Origin: Phalacrocorax aristotelis
Taxonomy: Eukaryota; Chordata; Aves; Suliformes; Phalacrocoracidae
Reading direction: 5' to 3'
Assembly: GCF_949628215.1 (NCBI RefSeq)
Contig: NC_134282.1
Location: forward strand, 10,662,223 to 10,726,222
DNA: 64,000 nt
The notes beneath the pieces were generated by a model that saw only the letters and a program-made list of their open reading frames with translations, made no database searches and had not been told where the DNA came from. Made by a program: the position numbers and the translations under genes. Each line of letters starts with the position of its first letter. Positions within the stretch are counted from its first letter, which is position 1. Shown one piece after another: positions 38,206 through 52,700 of the stretch.

Positions 38206-41087
38206 TGCTTTCAAACTAAATGGTGAAACGCCAGGTGGCCTAGTAGTTTATGGAAAGAGCTTTGTAATTTAATACACAGGTTTTTAAAAATCGGAATGTC
38301 AGAAATTTTTTAAATTTAATGTTATAATGGACCACATTTTGGTTCATGAGCTTAAAATTTTGGTTTTCGATTAACATACTTTTTTTAGAGGTAACAGCAT
38401 TTGTTGCCAAAGGCACATGGATGTGTCAAGTGTGCCAATTTAGCTACAACAGCCTTGTTGCAGAAATCCAGTGATATGTTAAAAACTATTTTTAGGGTCT
38501 TTGGATGGTCCTGTTTGGAGCTGGGTTGCATCTTATTGACTGACAGGTATCTATTTTAGATCTTGACTGAAGAGAGCTGGAGAAAAGAGCAGAACAAGGT
38601 GTTCCAAGTGATTGTATTGTAGTTTGACTATACAGATATGCTGCAACTGGAGCGATAGTGTTTGTTGACATTGGTTGTAAATGGGCTGTTCAACAAAGTC
38701 TGCTTTGAGTACTAACAGTAAGATCTGCCAGGCTTAAGCTTACAATTTAGAGTAAAGTGAAAAAAGTAATTAATATGCTTAGCTTTGTGGAAATTAAAGA
38801 TTTTCTTCCCATTGACAATTATAAATATTTGGAACAGATTACTTAAAAATCAGACTGATTGGAGAAAATTTTGACCTGGATAGACAAAAAACATCCTTTG
38901 ATTATAAATTTGTAAAACATAGCTGAAACGAAAAATAAAGCTAATTTCTACGGTGGTGTCAGAGTCCCTCTTAAAAACTTAAAAAACCACCAAGGATCTA
39001 TGAGCTACTTTTTCTCCTCTGAATTTGGTAGTAGGAACGGCTACAGAGTTTCTGATAAAAGCTAACAATTATTCATTTTCTGGTCCAAGATGGTGTCTTT
39101 TCATGATAATTGACTTTTGTCAGGATCTAAAATAATGTCACCTGTGGTGCTTAATAAAATTTGGTGGTTAATGTGGTGCTTAAAGTGTTGTTCTTAATAA
39201 TAACTGAGGATGAAAGCAAATCTAGAACAAAACTGCTTCAAGGACACATTTGATTTGCAGGATGTGATCCAGTTCCCTCTCTTGCTGGGTTTTCTGAGTT
39301 AGGATACTAGCTATGTTTTGGACTTAGCTGTGTAGTGTCACTGCCCTTTTAGGCTAATAAATGAACAATGTGCATGCAGAATTACATTGCTTTAGTGAAA
39401 TTTGTCTTAAATTAATCCTCTAGTGCTAGACCCAAAGTCCAGGATTATTTGTGCATTAATGGATTGAAACTGTCATGCATCCATCTCATGATATGAGCTG
39501 AAAATACAGTTGCTTTATGCCTCAATCATTAGAAAAGAATATCAATTAGCGTATTTTTAGAAAGATGTGTATAGAGTAGATGGATGTGTAGTTAAGAAAG
39601 CTACCATGAAAACCAGATGTTTTTTCTGGAACCGTCTGAAAATGTATTGTCTTTACTAATGGTTTGGTTGCTCTAAGAAAGAAAAATTAATAGTAGGATT
39701 ATTTCTATAATTTTTGTGAGCTGCTGTAGTCAACATCTAAAAGATGGTCTGCCTGAGCACCTTTACTCCATAATTGGTAAATGGCAGTATGCAGAGCTGG
39801 CTGCTTCCTCAGTTGATGAACGCGTCCAACTTTGAACAGGTTTGACAATGTAGAATCTGTAAAGTCTCCCTTTTTCAGCTTTTTACTGTTCACTCCTTCA
39901 AATCATGTTGGAAGAGTCGGTGGTTAGGCTTTGACTTGTTTCCCGTTTGGATGCTTTGGATGAGGTTGAAAATTGGTTTTACCCATAATTCCGTCTCTGA
40001 TTAAGGAGGTTATTACAGGACAAGAGCTTCTTTGTAACAGCATATTTAGTGCTCTGGGGCGTAGCGTGACTTGCAGATACAAATTGTATGGAAGCAATTA
40101 AATCCAAAGGAAATGTCATGTGGGCTGAATTTCAACATACAGACATGTGGCATTTTCCCCCTTCAAGAGAGGGAGGGAGAGGAGGGAGGGATGGGCATGA
40201 TATGGGGTGGAGGTGGGTTGGGGGGTGGATTTTTTTTACATCGATTAAATCAAAGTCCAGACCTAGAGTGAATGCTATAGCCTGTGACTGTTAGTTGAAC
40301 TCTTCCAGAACATAAAACTTGGGAACATTGCACTGTACTGCAGTATTCCATACCTATGGCTATTTTTAAGGCAGATGTGACTGAAGCTACAGTGAAGAGA
40401 CAGATACAGGCTTGCTTAGAGTACTGTACACAATGCATCGTGTTAAAGCTGAAATAATTGCTTAGAGCATCACCAGAAATTACAACAACATAAGGGGAGG
40501 TGTGAAAGAGGAGTTAGCTATCTTGCTCTTCCTCAGGGCTAATAGCATGCACATAGGAAGTTACAGTGTAAGCACAGCAGTAGTAGAGCTGCAAGTCCAG
40601 GCACAGCTTTTCCTGCAGTAACTTGTTTGTTTGCCCATACCCTATGCAACGTCTGCTGGCCCCTCACTATATTCTTGGTCAGAATGCTCCTTTTTGTTCG
40701 TTCGATATTGATCTGTCCCTAATCCTTTTTGGGTTCAATGTTCTGACAGTCTTTCGGGTTTGTGAATAGAAGGACACTTCCATGGTATGTTGGAGTTCTT
40801 CCTGAAGCACAAGTAATCCTTTTCTTCTACCTGTGATCAATTTTCCTAGTCTATCTACTGTTGGTGTTTTTACTGAATGTTCTACGTTCCTATTTTTCAA
40901 TGATTGATTGGTGAGCAATGGTGTAAGCATCACAAAATGAAGAAACAGTCTTCTGTCAAGAAATTCTTACAGGGTGTATTAAAGTTTATTGTGTTTCTGA
41001 AATAAAAAATTGCATTTGAACTGTGAGACTTCTGTTAATGTGAGATTCTTAAAGGGCAGTGGTAGACTTAAATTCTGCGTGGTGTTC

Positions 41088-41104
41088 TTTTTTTTTTTTT
41101 TTTT
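41088..41104 (+). repeat. Poly-T run (T17)
   Basis: A 17-T homopolymer in WWTR1 intron 1. Confidence 0.85.
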
Positions 41105-42818
41105 AAGAAGTTCTTAAAACTTCTTGATTGGTGTGTTTTCTTAGGCTTCACCTTCACTGTGAAGCCCCTAAATACAGCAGCATCAGAGAAGAAGGAAGTA
41201 TGAGTCATTGGGAAGCTGCCCTAGGTTGAAGGAAAGAGCAGTGCGCTTCCTGTTGTGCTACAGAGTGTGACTCTTAGGAAATCACATAATCTCTCTGTGC
41301 CTTCATTTGTGGTATGTAAAACTAGATGAGTACATTTTCCCACTTTCTAGTAGTTCATGCTAAATAGTGTGTTAAAGATTGAGAAACTAGCAGGAATCTC
41401 AGAAGTATCTGTAGTGATGTTGATAAAGCAAGGTGTATGTATTAGGAACTGATCAGTGTCTGTTCTTGTTCCTGAAAAATTGCTGTGCATTGAAGCAGAT
41501 AGTGTACAGGAATAAACACTAAATTTTTGCTCTGTGGAAGTTGTTTCTTATGATGTAAGCCTACGTCTGTTTGCAGAGTTACCATTCTAAGTGGATACAA
41601 AGCTTGTGTTTCCGTAGGGCGGCTCAGACTTTACCCACCAGAATATTCTATCTAGTGCAGTCACTGGTGATTCCTGACTGTTCTGCTGGCAGCAGGAGTT
41701 CAAAATCCCTGGAGAGGACTGCAGATCGCTCTTTAATATCCTTCTCCTGTGGGCTTCTTTACGAAAACTAACCATAGTTTGTGCAAACTACAGCAACATC
41801 CCAAACACGTTTGGAGGTGGAACAGAATCTTTCATAGGAGCAGACTTCACAGGTGTAAGAGGAAGGCAGCTTGCCCAACTGGAGTTTGTTAGATTTACAG
41901 ACCATGTTTGCAAAGGTCTCATTACCTGATAAATCATTTGGGGCGTGTGGGTTTGGAGTCCCCTTTTTTAAAAAGGAAGTAAGTAAAAGAAAACGAAGCT
42001 GTTTTGTGTCATTTGTTTGTCCAGGCAGCCTTTTGTACACGTTAAGGTGCAAACGCAAATGTTATTTTCAGAAATTTCTCAAAATATAGTATTTTCAAAA
42101 GCATCGGGAATAAAAGTAATTACCACTTGTGAAAGGCTTTGGGTTGTCTGCTTAGTTGGACAGATTGGACAAAAGTAGCTTTTCTAATCTTAACATCCAT
42201 TCTGTATGATTTCTTTTAGAGCCACATAGGAAGTTACGTTGTGTCAATACACTTCTCAGCAGACTCTTGTCAGTGCCGTTATTCACCTAGGTTAGATATC
42301 TGGGAACTCAAACAAAGCAGGCTTTGCATCAGCAAATGAGTACAGCTTGCACTGTGTGGTCATTTCTGTACAGCTTTGTGGGGAATGCAGTAAAAGGTCA
42401 ACATTTTTGAGCTTACAAGAGCAGAATTTAGTGTGGGAGTTCTTCACAAAAGGTTTTTTTTATTTCACATTTGGTTTTGACACTACATTTTCCTAGTCAT
42501 GTTTGTCATTTTACTCATTCTACTGTATATAAACAGAAATGTAACTGTTTTTGCCTTGAGAGGTTAGGAAAAAATATTTTTTTGCCAATGTACATGGCTT
42601 AATTGCACAGGGACAGGTCAAAAATGAGGATTTGATGTGATGCGAAGTTAATGTGAAAATTACAGACCAGATCTTAATGTTGAATAAATGTGTGTATATT
42701 CAATCTACAACTCTTTTAACTGACATGGCAGTTAGCAGGAGGAGAGTGTAGTGATGCCAGTGATTCTTACTGTCCCTTCATACTGCAGAGAATATACCTA
42801 ATATAATTTTTTTTACAG

Positions 42819-42906
42819 CCATTTCATTAATGGAGACTTTTCCAGTCATGGGATGACCTCACAGATGCTGCCATCACAATCTGTCAGCCCTGATATCACC
42901 CAAATG
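42819..42906 (+). other. Speculative alternative exon in WWTR1 intron 1
   Basis: An 88-bp segment is preceded by a good acceptor (ATAATTTTTTTTACAG, AG at 42817-42818) and followed by ATG|GTAGAT, a weaker donor. Spliced from the phase-2 end of WWTR1 coding exon 1, the joined codon is AAC and the frame stays open across the segment (HFINGDFSSHGMTSQMLPSQ onward). The other two frames contain stops. The content does not resemble the canonical WW-domain exon. Leaving in phase 0, it would shift the frame of the normal next exon, which needs phase 2. A 29-codon open stretch is not rare by chance, so this is only a candidate. Confidence 0.2.
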
Positions 42907-43731
42907 GTAGATTCTAATTTTAGACAAAACTAATTTTTATTAGAGGTGGCAGAGGGTTGTGCTTCTTTATTCATGTTTTATATTTGCATTTTGATTTTTA
43001 TCTGCTCCTGTAAGACTTCATGGCAGTGGAGAATCAATGAAATTATAATACTGCAAGAGAGTGGACAAATAAAATGGAATAGATTAAAAGAGATTTCTAG
43101 TGATACTATTTACAATCTATTGAAAGTGGAATATTAAATTATTCATATTTAAGGAAATTAAGGTTTTTGAGAAAGACTCGGCACTGAGGGTGGTCAGTAA
43201 AGGTATGTATACTGTAAAAGGTGTCTTGCAAAGCTAGGAAAATCCTGGTTTGAGATTTGTGACATTCCCAGGATTAAAAAAGCATCTTCTTTAAATTCTG
43301 CCAAACTTGAAAGCAGAAAAATGTTGAATCAGTCATCATATTAAAAGAAAAAAAAGAGGGTCATAATTCCAATTTTTTAAAAAAAGTATCTATTATGAAA
43401 ATTTCTGGAGCTGCTGATTTCATATGACTTCTACTTTGATTATGTTCTGTTTACGTTTCTTTAATTTTTTATTATGATTTGCTCTAAGTCCCCTCCAAAA
43501 GTAGATTAAGAATATAAAAAGCTCAGTTTCATGTTATACTAACAGCCTTGTAAAGGCCTCTGCTGTGATCAGCTGTAGTGGAGCCTCAGCTGAAGGTCAC
43601 CCTGCCAAAATTCTATATGTTTTTCAAACCTTGGGAAGGCTTGTTATTGTTCTTTCTGTCTCGCTTTTAATTTACATCTGGAAATGGAACATAAGGTTCT
43701 CTGGCAAGTCTGAGACATTAGGCAACAGGTC

Positions 43732-43749
43732 TTTTTTTTTTTTTTTTTT
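43732..43749 (+). repeat. Poly-T run (T18)
   Basis: An 18-T homopolymer in WWTR1 intron 1, the longest A/T run seen in the window. Confidence 0.85.
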
Positions 43750-46700
43750 CTGTCACACTTGGCCACACATAATTGGGCAGATATTTTAGTTTTGAATGAA
43801 CAGTTCACTTCAGTGTTAGGGAGTATGGTTTTAATTATTTTTTTGAAGTCAATTTAAGAGGGCTGCTTGTTTCAGAAGTGCTATTGCACTTGTTCTTCTA
43901 TGACTGTTTATTTTATAAGTCAGCAAAAAAATCCAAGTTGATGTAATGGAAAGGCAGAAGCTGAGGCGTTCTGAAAGGTTTTTAAAGTGTCTTTATCACC
44001 TCTACAATCTAAAAAAAAGTTGCAAAACGTAATTAGATAACTTCCTGGTACAGTGAAACATCTCTTTTGGAAAGCATGCTTTGCAAAATGAAATTAGTGA
44101 TAGTTACACTGATTTTATTAGTTACAAATTAAAAGTTTGATCTCACAAATCCGTACTTGAGATAGATTACTCTTGTGAGTAGGAATTATTTAATTAAGCA
44201 TTTTCAAGATCAAATCCAGATGCAGAGGACCCAGACCTCTGTGCTTTATAAAGGTGTGAAACATAAGATTTGAAATGCGTGCTTAGTTACCTGGTTTATC
44301 TGTGACAGTGATGTGACTGGGGGGGAAGGCTGTGGTGGAAGGCTGGAGATCACAACACCCGATGGTGCTCTGTTCAGCATGCAGTTGTGTTGGAAATACG
44401 CTTCTGACTGCGGCGTGAACATTCAGCTATCTGTTTCTCTCTCTTGGGTCCCACAATGACAAAGGACTGCTCAGATCAGGCAGCCTGACTGCCTGCGTCT
44501 GCTACGCAGGGGTCACAGAATGACAGAGTGCGTTGCTGTGTGGGTGACAGTGGAGCATGTGTCAGGATGCTTCTGGTGTGTTGCAGTTCAGGCTTGGAGC
44601 CTAAGAGTCAGTGAGAATAAGTCTTTCAATGGAAGTTCAGTGAAAGAATTCAGTCTATTGTCTTCACAAAGAGCAAAGATAGTCCCAGAACTTTACATTT
44701 AGAATTGATGGGTTTATTTGTCTCTTGTGTCCTTACAGAAGGGCCAGATGACCCATACTTAAAGCAGTCCTGAGGAAGTATGGAGAACCCTAGTGACTCA
44801 GAGGAGTTTGTTCCCAGAGTTCCCTTTTGCACTCTTAACAGACCAGTTTGCCACTCGGTAGCCAGTGACTGTGATTGAATTTTGGTCCCCTGTCCAAGTA
44901 GAGAGATGACGTGAAAGTCAGGAATGCCCTTAGAGAATTTGTATTCCTTATTCCAGCCTATTTATTCCCTAACAAAAGGCTGACATGCTGTAGTATGGGA
45001 GATGCCACCCACAATGCATTTTATGCGTTGCTTTATCACTGGGTTGCAGGATGTTTGTTTTGCAATCTGTGGTGTCTTTAGTGTGTGTAAATGATTTATT
45101 GATTTTATAGATAGTGTGAAAATATTTCTTCATTAGCTGCAGAGGATTAGTAAGAGTATTTCTTATCTCTTTTAATAGTCCAAATATTGTTTCAAGCTTT
45201 TATTTCAGTTTCTTATTATCTGATATTGCCAATATTCCTCATTTGTCCAAGTGAGGCTCTCAAAATCACTAGATGGTTTTCAAAGTTGTAGATTGTGGTT
45301 CATGATCTGAGAGGTGCAAACTCTCCATAACTTTTGTAGTCAGCAGTTTGTTTCAAATGCATATGATTAGTACTGACCAAGATGAGGCAAAAGTTTACTT
45401 TTCAAGGGTTTTCCCTTTCGACTTTCTCTTTTTAGTACCGAAAGTAATTATTATTTTTTCTTGCAAACAGCTGAAGTAAGGGGATCTGTGTACTGATGTG
45501 TTCAGTAGATGTTCCAGCATGGAGACCTCTTAGCTTCGACTTTAACCAGATGTGCTTGGCTTTCGATGTTAATTAAAATAACACCATAGCCATGATGAAT
45601 AAGCTGATTTTGTTCACTGATGTCTCCATTTGTCTCACCCAGCCACCGCATATTGTTAGATAACTCCTATTCAACAATGACTAGAATTTAGGTTGGTTTT
45701 GCCCTGGTTTCTATCTTCTTATGAGAAAAAATAATTCTGTTCTTAGCATACTGTAATAGTTCTTGCCTCAGAATTTTACTTTTGTGGGATTTATTCCTTA
45801 GATTTCCAGTGGATTTTTTTTTTTTTCAGAGGTGGAACACATAAACACAACAGTATATAAAAACATAACAAGTATACAGGCAGCAAATGTACAGTTTCTT
45901 CTTTGGAGTATCTTTCTTTGTGAGAACAGCATTCTTATTTTAGGGTAGGCAAAGTACTTGATATGATGGAACTATTATAATTTATGGAGTTATTTTAGGC
46001 TACCAAAAAGGGACTTTCAAAAAATGCTCGGTCATTTTCCTAAATTTATTAAATAAGTAAATAGCACGTTAAGAGGCACACCATTGGGAAACATGCTGTA
46101 ATTGTTTCTACCTGTTTTTGCTTTGAACAGAATTAATTATTTTGGAGTTCTTATGAACAAAAGAAAAAAAATAGAAGGAGCTAAAATATGTGTAGGAGTT
46201 TAACTTTTCAGGTTCCAGAGCAAATACCAATCTAGTGTTGATAGAAGCAGTATATGGAGTGTGGACCCCTGCCAGCAACATTTTCAAATAGTAGTACAGG
46301 AATGTAGAGGGTTTAGAGGGTTTAGAGCTGACCATGGCTTGGAGCATGCAACACTTTGGAAGTGCACCTGCAGGTTATGGGGCCAATCATCATGCTGCTT
46401 TTGGGTGAAGAAAACTTTAAAATTCTCAAAATACAGGCTGCTGTACTTAATGAAAACCAATAATAAGAAGAATGCTTCAGTAGCTAGTTAGTCTGAATAA
46501 CTTGAATCCTGGCCCCAAGATTAATCGTCCAAATTGTGACCATGTACATGTCATTGCCAATCAAATTCTTAAGTGTTGTAAAATTTCTGAACTGTAAGGG
46601 CTTTAACTGAGATTTCTCTGACTGGAAAGACAGCTGCCTTTGTAATAGAAATAATGAAAATTTAAAAGGCATGTAAATATTCCATCTTTAAAATTAGCAC

Positions 46701-49700
46701 AGTATCATCAGAAAACAGCTGCACGTTCTCCTGTTGTGTTTTTCTGGGGGGGGGGAGAATCCGCCAGGCACTGAAGGCAGTGCTAGGACAAGAAGAGATT
46801 TAAAGCTGAGTTTACTCTAATTAGATGGAAAGTATCATTCAACTTTAAGTGAGCGGTTGGGGCCTTCATAGCTTCCCCCCCAAAAAAGTTTAGACCAAAA
46901 GTTGGCAAAAATGTTGAGAGTTAAATTTTTTCATGTAAGCAAATTACAGGGGAGTTTTGTCAACCTTGTTTGTTTGTGACAATATTAAAAAACCCTCATG
47001 TTCTTGAGAATGAGAAATCTAGGTCGTTGACACTTTCACAGTTTTGCAAAAAAATTTTGCCATGGGATTACTTAATGTAAATTTTGGCTTACTGTGACTG
47101 TTTTGTAGAAGCATGTAGTAGGAATCTAGTCCAGCCCCCTTCTATTAGAGACAAATCCTTCATATAATCTACATTTCTTAAAATCTTAGGGTTTTTTTTG
47201 GCCCTGCTCTTCCTGTTAAGACAGTTGCAGAAACTTCTCTGGTAGGCAGAAATCTTGTTTTAATAACCCACCTTTTTACAGCGTTTAATGAGTATTGTTA
47301 TGTGTGTAACAAGAATATTACAGTAGGAGTATAAATTTGTAGGCTTCTCTGTGTCTACTGTAATTGGATGTACAGTAACTTCACAAATAACCTTGCAATT
47401 CTCGTCCATAAAATGTAAAGAGGAGGATAGCTCTTGGCATTAACCGTGCCAATGCTCACCCAAAACTATGGAGAAACATTATTTTAAGCAGTCATCTGCA
47501 GTGACCGAATGATGACATTATTATGTTTATTTTCTTTCCATGGTAGACTTGGTCTGAGGAGAGAGGGATGATCTTTGATTCCTTAAATTCTGAACCCAAT
47601 TTTATCAACAGCTAGATCTATCATCTCTTGTGAATTATTTGACAGAAACAGACTTGCCATGATGTTCCATTGCCAAACATTTGGATGAAGTTTCATGTGG
47701 CTGTTGCAGGACACTGTTTTGTGTTGCAGTGTCGAAATGCATGAACAGTCTGTGGGGACCATAAGTGGTTTCAGGTGCTGTACATTCCAGAAAGCAACTC
47801 TTGCATGATCTGGGGTTGTGCTAGATAAAAGGAGTAATGCGATTCATGTCTGACGGTCTGCTTTTTAAAAAATGCCTCAGATTTAAGAGACCCACTGGAT
47901 TATCATATGGAGACTCTTGTATTGATTTTCTTGTCAAATAGTTACCAAAACTCAGGCATTGTAATTGATTCCAATATTTGATGCAGTATATTTATAGTCA
48001 AATACTTCTCAAACCATCCATTAAATTTTGAGGTTTTGACATGCTGTTTTTTAGAAGTTATCACATCTTTTTTGTGACAGAGAGTAGTACATTAAAAGGT
48101 GAGAGAGAAGCATAAACTTACATATAAAACAAATGGGGGATGCAATTAAGACAAAAGAGCACTGTCAGTTTCCATTTTGTGCTACTTTTCCTGTAGATAC
48201 AGACATATGTTTGCATTTACTTGAGTAGTTTTTGGGGTACTGTCTGGTTTGCTTTACTAAAAGCATGCCTCTTGCTGAGGATGTTGTCTCATGAACATTT
48301 CCTTTTTCTGTCAGGATGGCCTCTACTAGAACAATATTTTCAGTAGTCTTTTTTTATCTTAGAGAAACAAATGTCTGATTCATTTTTCTAGAAAAAACAG
48401 GAAGCTGTAAAGAAGACAGACTGAAAAAGAAATGCATACTATTACAATTTCATTTATAAACATATAAAGCAAACTGGAAGTAACTCTTTGTTAGATACTG
48501 AGGGGATATTATAGTTTTACCATTTTTGTCTTATTATGTGAACCTCACATAAAGAACAAATTAATGAGCTTGTTAAAAAAACCTGGAAAACCACCTACAC
48601 ATATGAAAACCTTCAGCACAGCAGCATGTATTTTGCAAGCATCCAGTCTGTGCACCTTTGTGAGCTATGTTATCTGTCACAGAGTTCAGTACTACTGCTG
48701 CACTATGGCTGCTACAGATCCTGTCTATAAGTAAGTGCTTTTTAAAGCAAGAGAAAACACCAAATGGGTAGATTTGAGTTGAAAGTTCTTTCTGGTCTGT
48801 ATGAGTTTGAGATTTTTTTTTTTTAATGGAATTACATGATTAATGGATAAAATGTTCCAACTAATTTTAGTAGACTGAAAAACCCCTGCATATTAATAAT
48901 CACATTATTAAGCATGGCTTTTTTTTGATGTAGAAATGATTAATCCTAAAGGCAAATTCTTCTGAGATTTGCACACAGATGTGTTATTCTGGCCTTCCTG
49001 TATGCTGGAAATACCCCGGGACATTTTGCGCCTTTAAGAAGCAGAATGACTGCATGCTGAAAGGAAAGTGGAGTATTAAAAATCACATACCACAGTAACC
49101 GCTGTGGTAGGATGATAGTTCTAAGTATATGCAATCCCAAGCAATAACTAAGTGATGAGGTGTTGATACTTCGGTCTATCACTGGTGCTAGTCTTGTACT
49201 TACCTTGCTCTGCCTAACCTGGTCCTCCACTCTTGTACCTTTGTTATTATTCTTTTTCTCTGGAGGCAGTAGTCTTTACTGTTGCAGTGTATGTTGGTGA
49301 AAGATTATTCCCTTAACACAAGCATTGTTAAAACTTAAATATTAGGCCTTCATGATTTAATACTCATGACAGTGGAAGGAAGCTTAGGTGTATCACAAGA
49401 ACGCATCCTAAGAAAAAGAAAAGTTAAGAAACTTCTGTTATTCTCGTGCTTTTGCCCTCTAACAGAACAAGATGAACTCCCTAAAAACTGTAATGAAATA
49501 GCTGTACTGAAAATATGTGAAGTTTAGTTTTTGCTCTGCAGATGAATAAAATACTGTGTGGAAAGATTATCTTGACTGAATTTAAAGAGCTCTTGTAAAG
49601 TGCGGAACCATCAGAAGTTAATCTGACCCTGTATATCTGAAGTCTCTGCCTTAGAGGTAGTGCTGGGAGGAAACTGCAGATTTGTATCCCAATGAGGAAT

Positions 49701-52700
49701 GGTGCCACTTGGTTCACAGCCTTTGTGGATTCATTGCGCAGAACAGGTCAAATGTATTTGATAGTTTGTAACTGCCAACTACCTGCTTGACTGGCACCAG
49801 CTCAGCCCTCTCGGGCATCTTGATCCCAGGCTCCAAAATTGCTTTTAGGCTTTTGACTGCAGAACACAAATTTTCTCATCATAAATAAATTTGGCTATCT
49901 TGAAGTTCTATTTTTTTCCTGATGACTATACTAGGAAGAGCAGGGAAGAAAGAAAAGTCTTAACTAAAATTCCTCTTGGGACCATATGGAAAGAGCATGT
50001 ATCACTGCAAAAATTCCACCTGATACAGACGTGACATTTGTCCTTACTTCGTTGTGCATGTCAGTGTTGCAGCTTGCCTTTTTAGATTGCGTTTTAGATA
50101 CTGGCAGAGGGAAATGTTCTCTAATTGGGCAGTGTCCAGCTTTTTTACAAAAAAGCAAAGTTGCAAAGGCTGCTTTTGGTGTATTACCATAGGGTCTTTG
50201 AGACAAAGCTTTGCCCGTCTTTAAAATTTTAATTGATACATGGAATTTTAGATAAACCACAGCTCTAAAAAAAAAGTAATCTGCTGAGAGATTGCCATTT
50301 ACAAAAGACTCATTTATTTGAGTCATTTGAATTGAGTGTTCCTTTGGCAGTGCAATCCCAGATGGGATACGCAAGCGTCTTGACCTGCCAGATCATTTCT
50401 ACTAGACATTAAAAAATCCTGCATACTCTTCCCTTATACTGAATTCTCATTTTAAAAACCATTTACTTTATTTCAACTTAAAATCCTGGTAAGACCACCT
50501 TGGTGTAAAGCATTTAAATACAGGTATTTCAAAATACAGATAAAAAGCTTACTGATTCGTATTAATTCTAAGACAATTTGGATTTTACAGGGCAAATTTT
50601 TGCTTTCATGAATATTAAAGAAGAAATATACAATGCAAACCATATGTAGGTTTGTTAAATTGTATGGTGAGTTGCTTTGAAAGGAAGATCACACGTGCGT
50701 GTTCTACTCCAAAAGAGGCCTTTTATGAAAAAAGTGTCTTTTTGTTTTAATGCAATCTGCATGCACAAAGTAGGCAATAGAAGTACCATTTTTCACTCTT
50801 TTATATGAAGAGTTTTGTCTTTAATTCATATGTTTGGAATTTAAAAAAGAGTTGTAATGAAGATTAATAGCAGACACTTAAAACATAAGAAGTTCAGACT
50901 GTCATTTAATATATTTTGTAATGGATTATTAGTCCAATGCGGAAAAATTTCTAATATATTTTAGCATATTGGTTTTCAGTGGTTGAAACAGGACTGAGAG
51001 CAGCTGAGCAGTGTTCCATCCTAGTCCATCACTGTATGATGATTGAATACAATATTTGGTCTCTATTTCCATACCTTTTTTGTTCTTGGTAAGCCAGGAA
51101 ATACTAATACTCACTGGGATCTGGAGCTGGTTGATTGTGGCTGAGTCCCAGAGGTATTTAACTGGAAAGCGCTAGGTGAGTGGAATGTTATTTATCACTA
51201 CAACAGACGAACGTAATCTTTATAGAACTGAAATTGATGGATATGATCTATTATTTTTATTTTGTAATTTTGAGAGTTACCTTTAACAGATCCATTTCTT
51301 TGTATCAAGTCACCTTGGTGAGATCAAAATAGTAGCTTTTTTTTGTTGGTGTGACATTTGTAATTGGTGTAATGCCTGGACTTGTTTTAATCCTTGATCT
51401 GTTAGCTTTATTAAGCTAATTCTACTTTCACTTAATGCTTGTCTGCTTAAAAGAATTTAAACAAGATGATCACTTTAAACATCAGCGAGGCACACATACT
51501 TGGTCTTCAGTTCACACAGCTGGTTTGGCCTTTCTTTTCTTTATGAGGTCAAACCTCACATATGGGGGCTAATTATGCCATAAAAAGGGCTACAAATTTA
51601 AATCCAGAGTTCTAAATGACATACCTTCTGACATCATCATATATGTGTGGAGCCTAGGTTCTTTTTGCTGTTGAATAATACCGTTGTTACTAAAAATCTT
51701 CAGAATATTTTTCTTGAGGTTAGTAAAAAATGGAACTGTTAAGATACAAATAATTTATTTTTCTGTGTCAGTGAAAAAGATTATCTGTAAAGAATAGTTT
51801 AAATGCATTAAATGGGAGCGAAAGAAGATCCCTTTTCAAATACTTTAAATACTTACTGCTTGTGACCTGAACCCTTTGAGTGTTTGAACAGATTACTCAT
51901 TTCTAGCTAACATTTGTAGGAAGGCTGATTCTCAGGCCTCATTACATGCATCCTACTGAAATACAGTGTGGTAGTTTGTAATTCTTGCAGTGTTAGAGGC
52001 TGTGCTAGTGATGTAAATGAACGCAAATGCCTTTAAAGGCTTTTCTTGAAGAGGGAGAATGTGAAATTTTCTCATTTGAAACACCACTTATATTTTTACA
52101 ATACCTTGTGTATACCTTCACAAGAAAATTCTGAAAAGCTCACTAACTTGCAACCTAGATTTTTGATTGCTGACAAATGCAGTATTTAATTGTTAAACTT
52201 TCTGTTTAACTTCTTCGTTGATCTTATTGTTCGCAGTCACATTACTATTAACTGATAGCTTTTCTTTAGTGAAAGAACTGTTAACTGAAGACTTAAGAAA
52301 TCTCTCCTCTGTTGAGAGTTGATAAATAACAGTCATTCTTTTAAGACTATATAATTCAACCATGAAGTTTGTGTTCCTTTAGCTATTGAGAATTGTGGTG
52401 CATCTAAGAGCCACAGCTTTTTATTTTGCAGCCCTTTTGCTTGAGAAGGTACAAGCATTACTTCTTCAGAAGAAGGTACCGTCTTGGATATGCTCTGCTT
52501 TATCTTACTGCAGATGACCACTTCTTACTTGCCCTGAAGTCAGTGGATGTTTTGTCATCCACTTAAGTAGAAATAAAGACAGGGGAGTTCAGTAAATAAA
52601 AACATTAAGCATTTGTTTAATGGGTTAATAAGAGTTGGTGGTTTTGGCTCTCACTAAGCAAAATATTGACTGAAATCAGTTGGAACCTTGGGTTGAAGTC

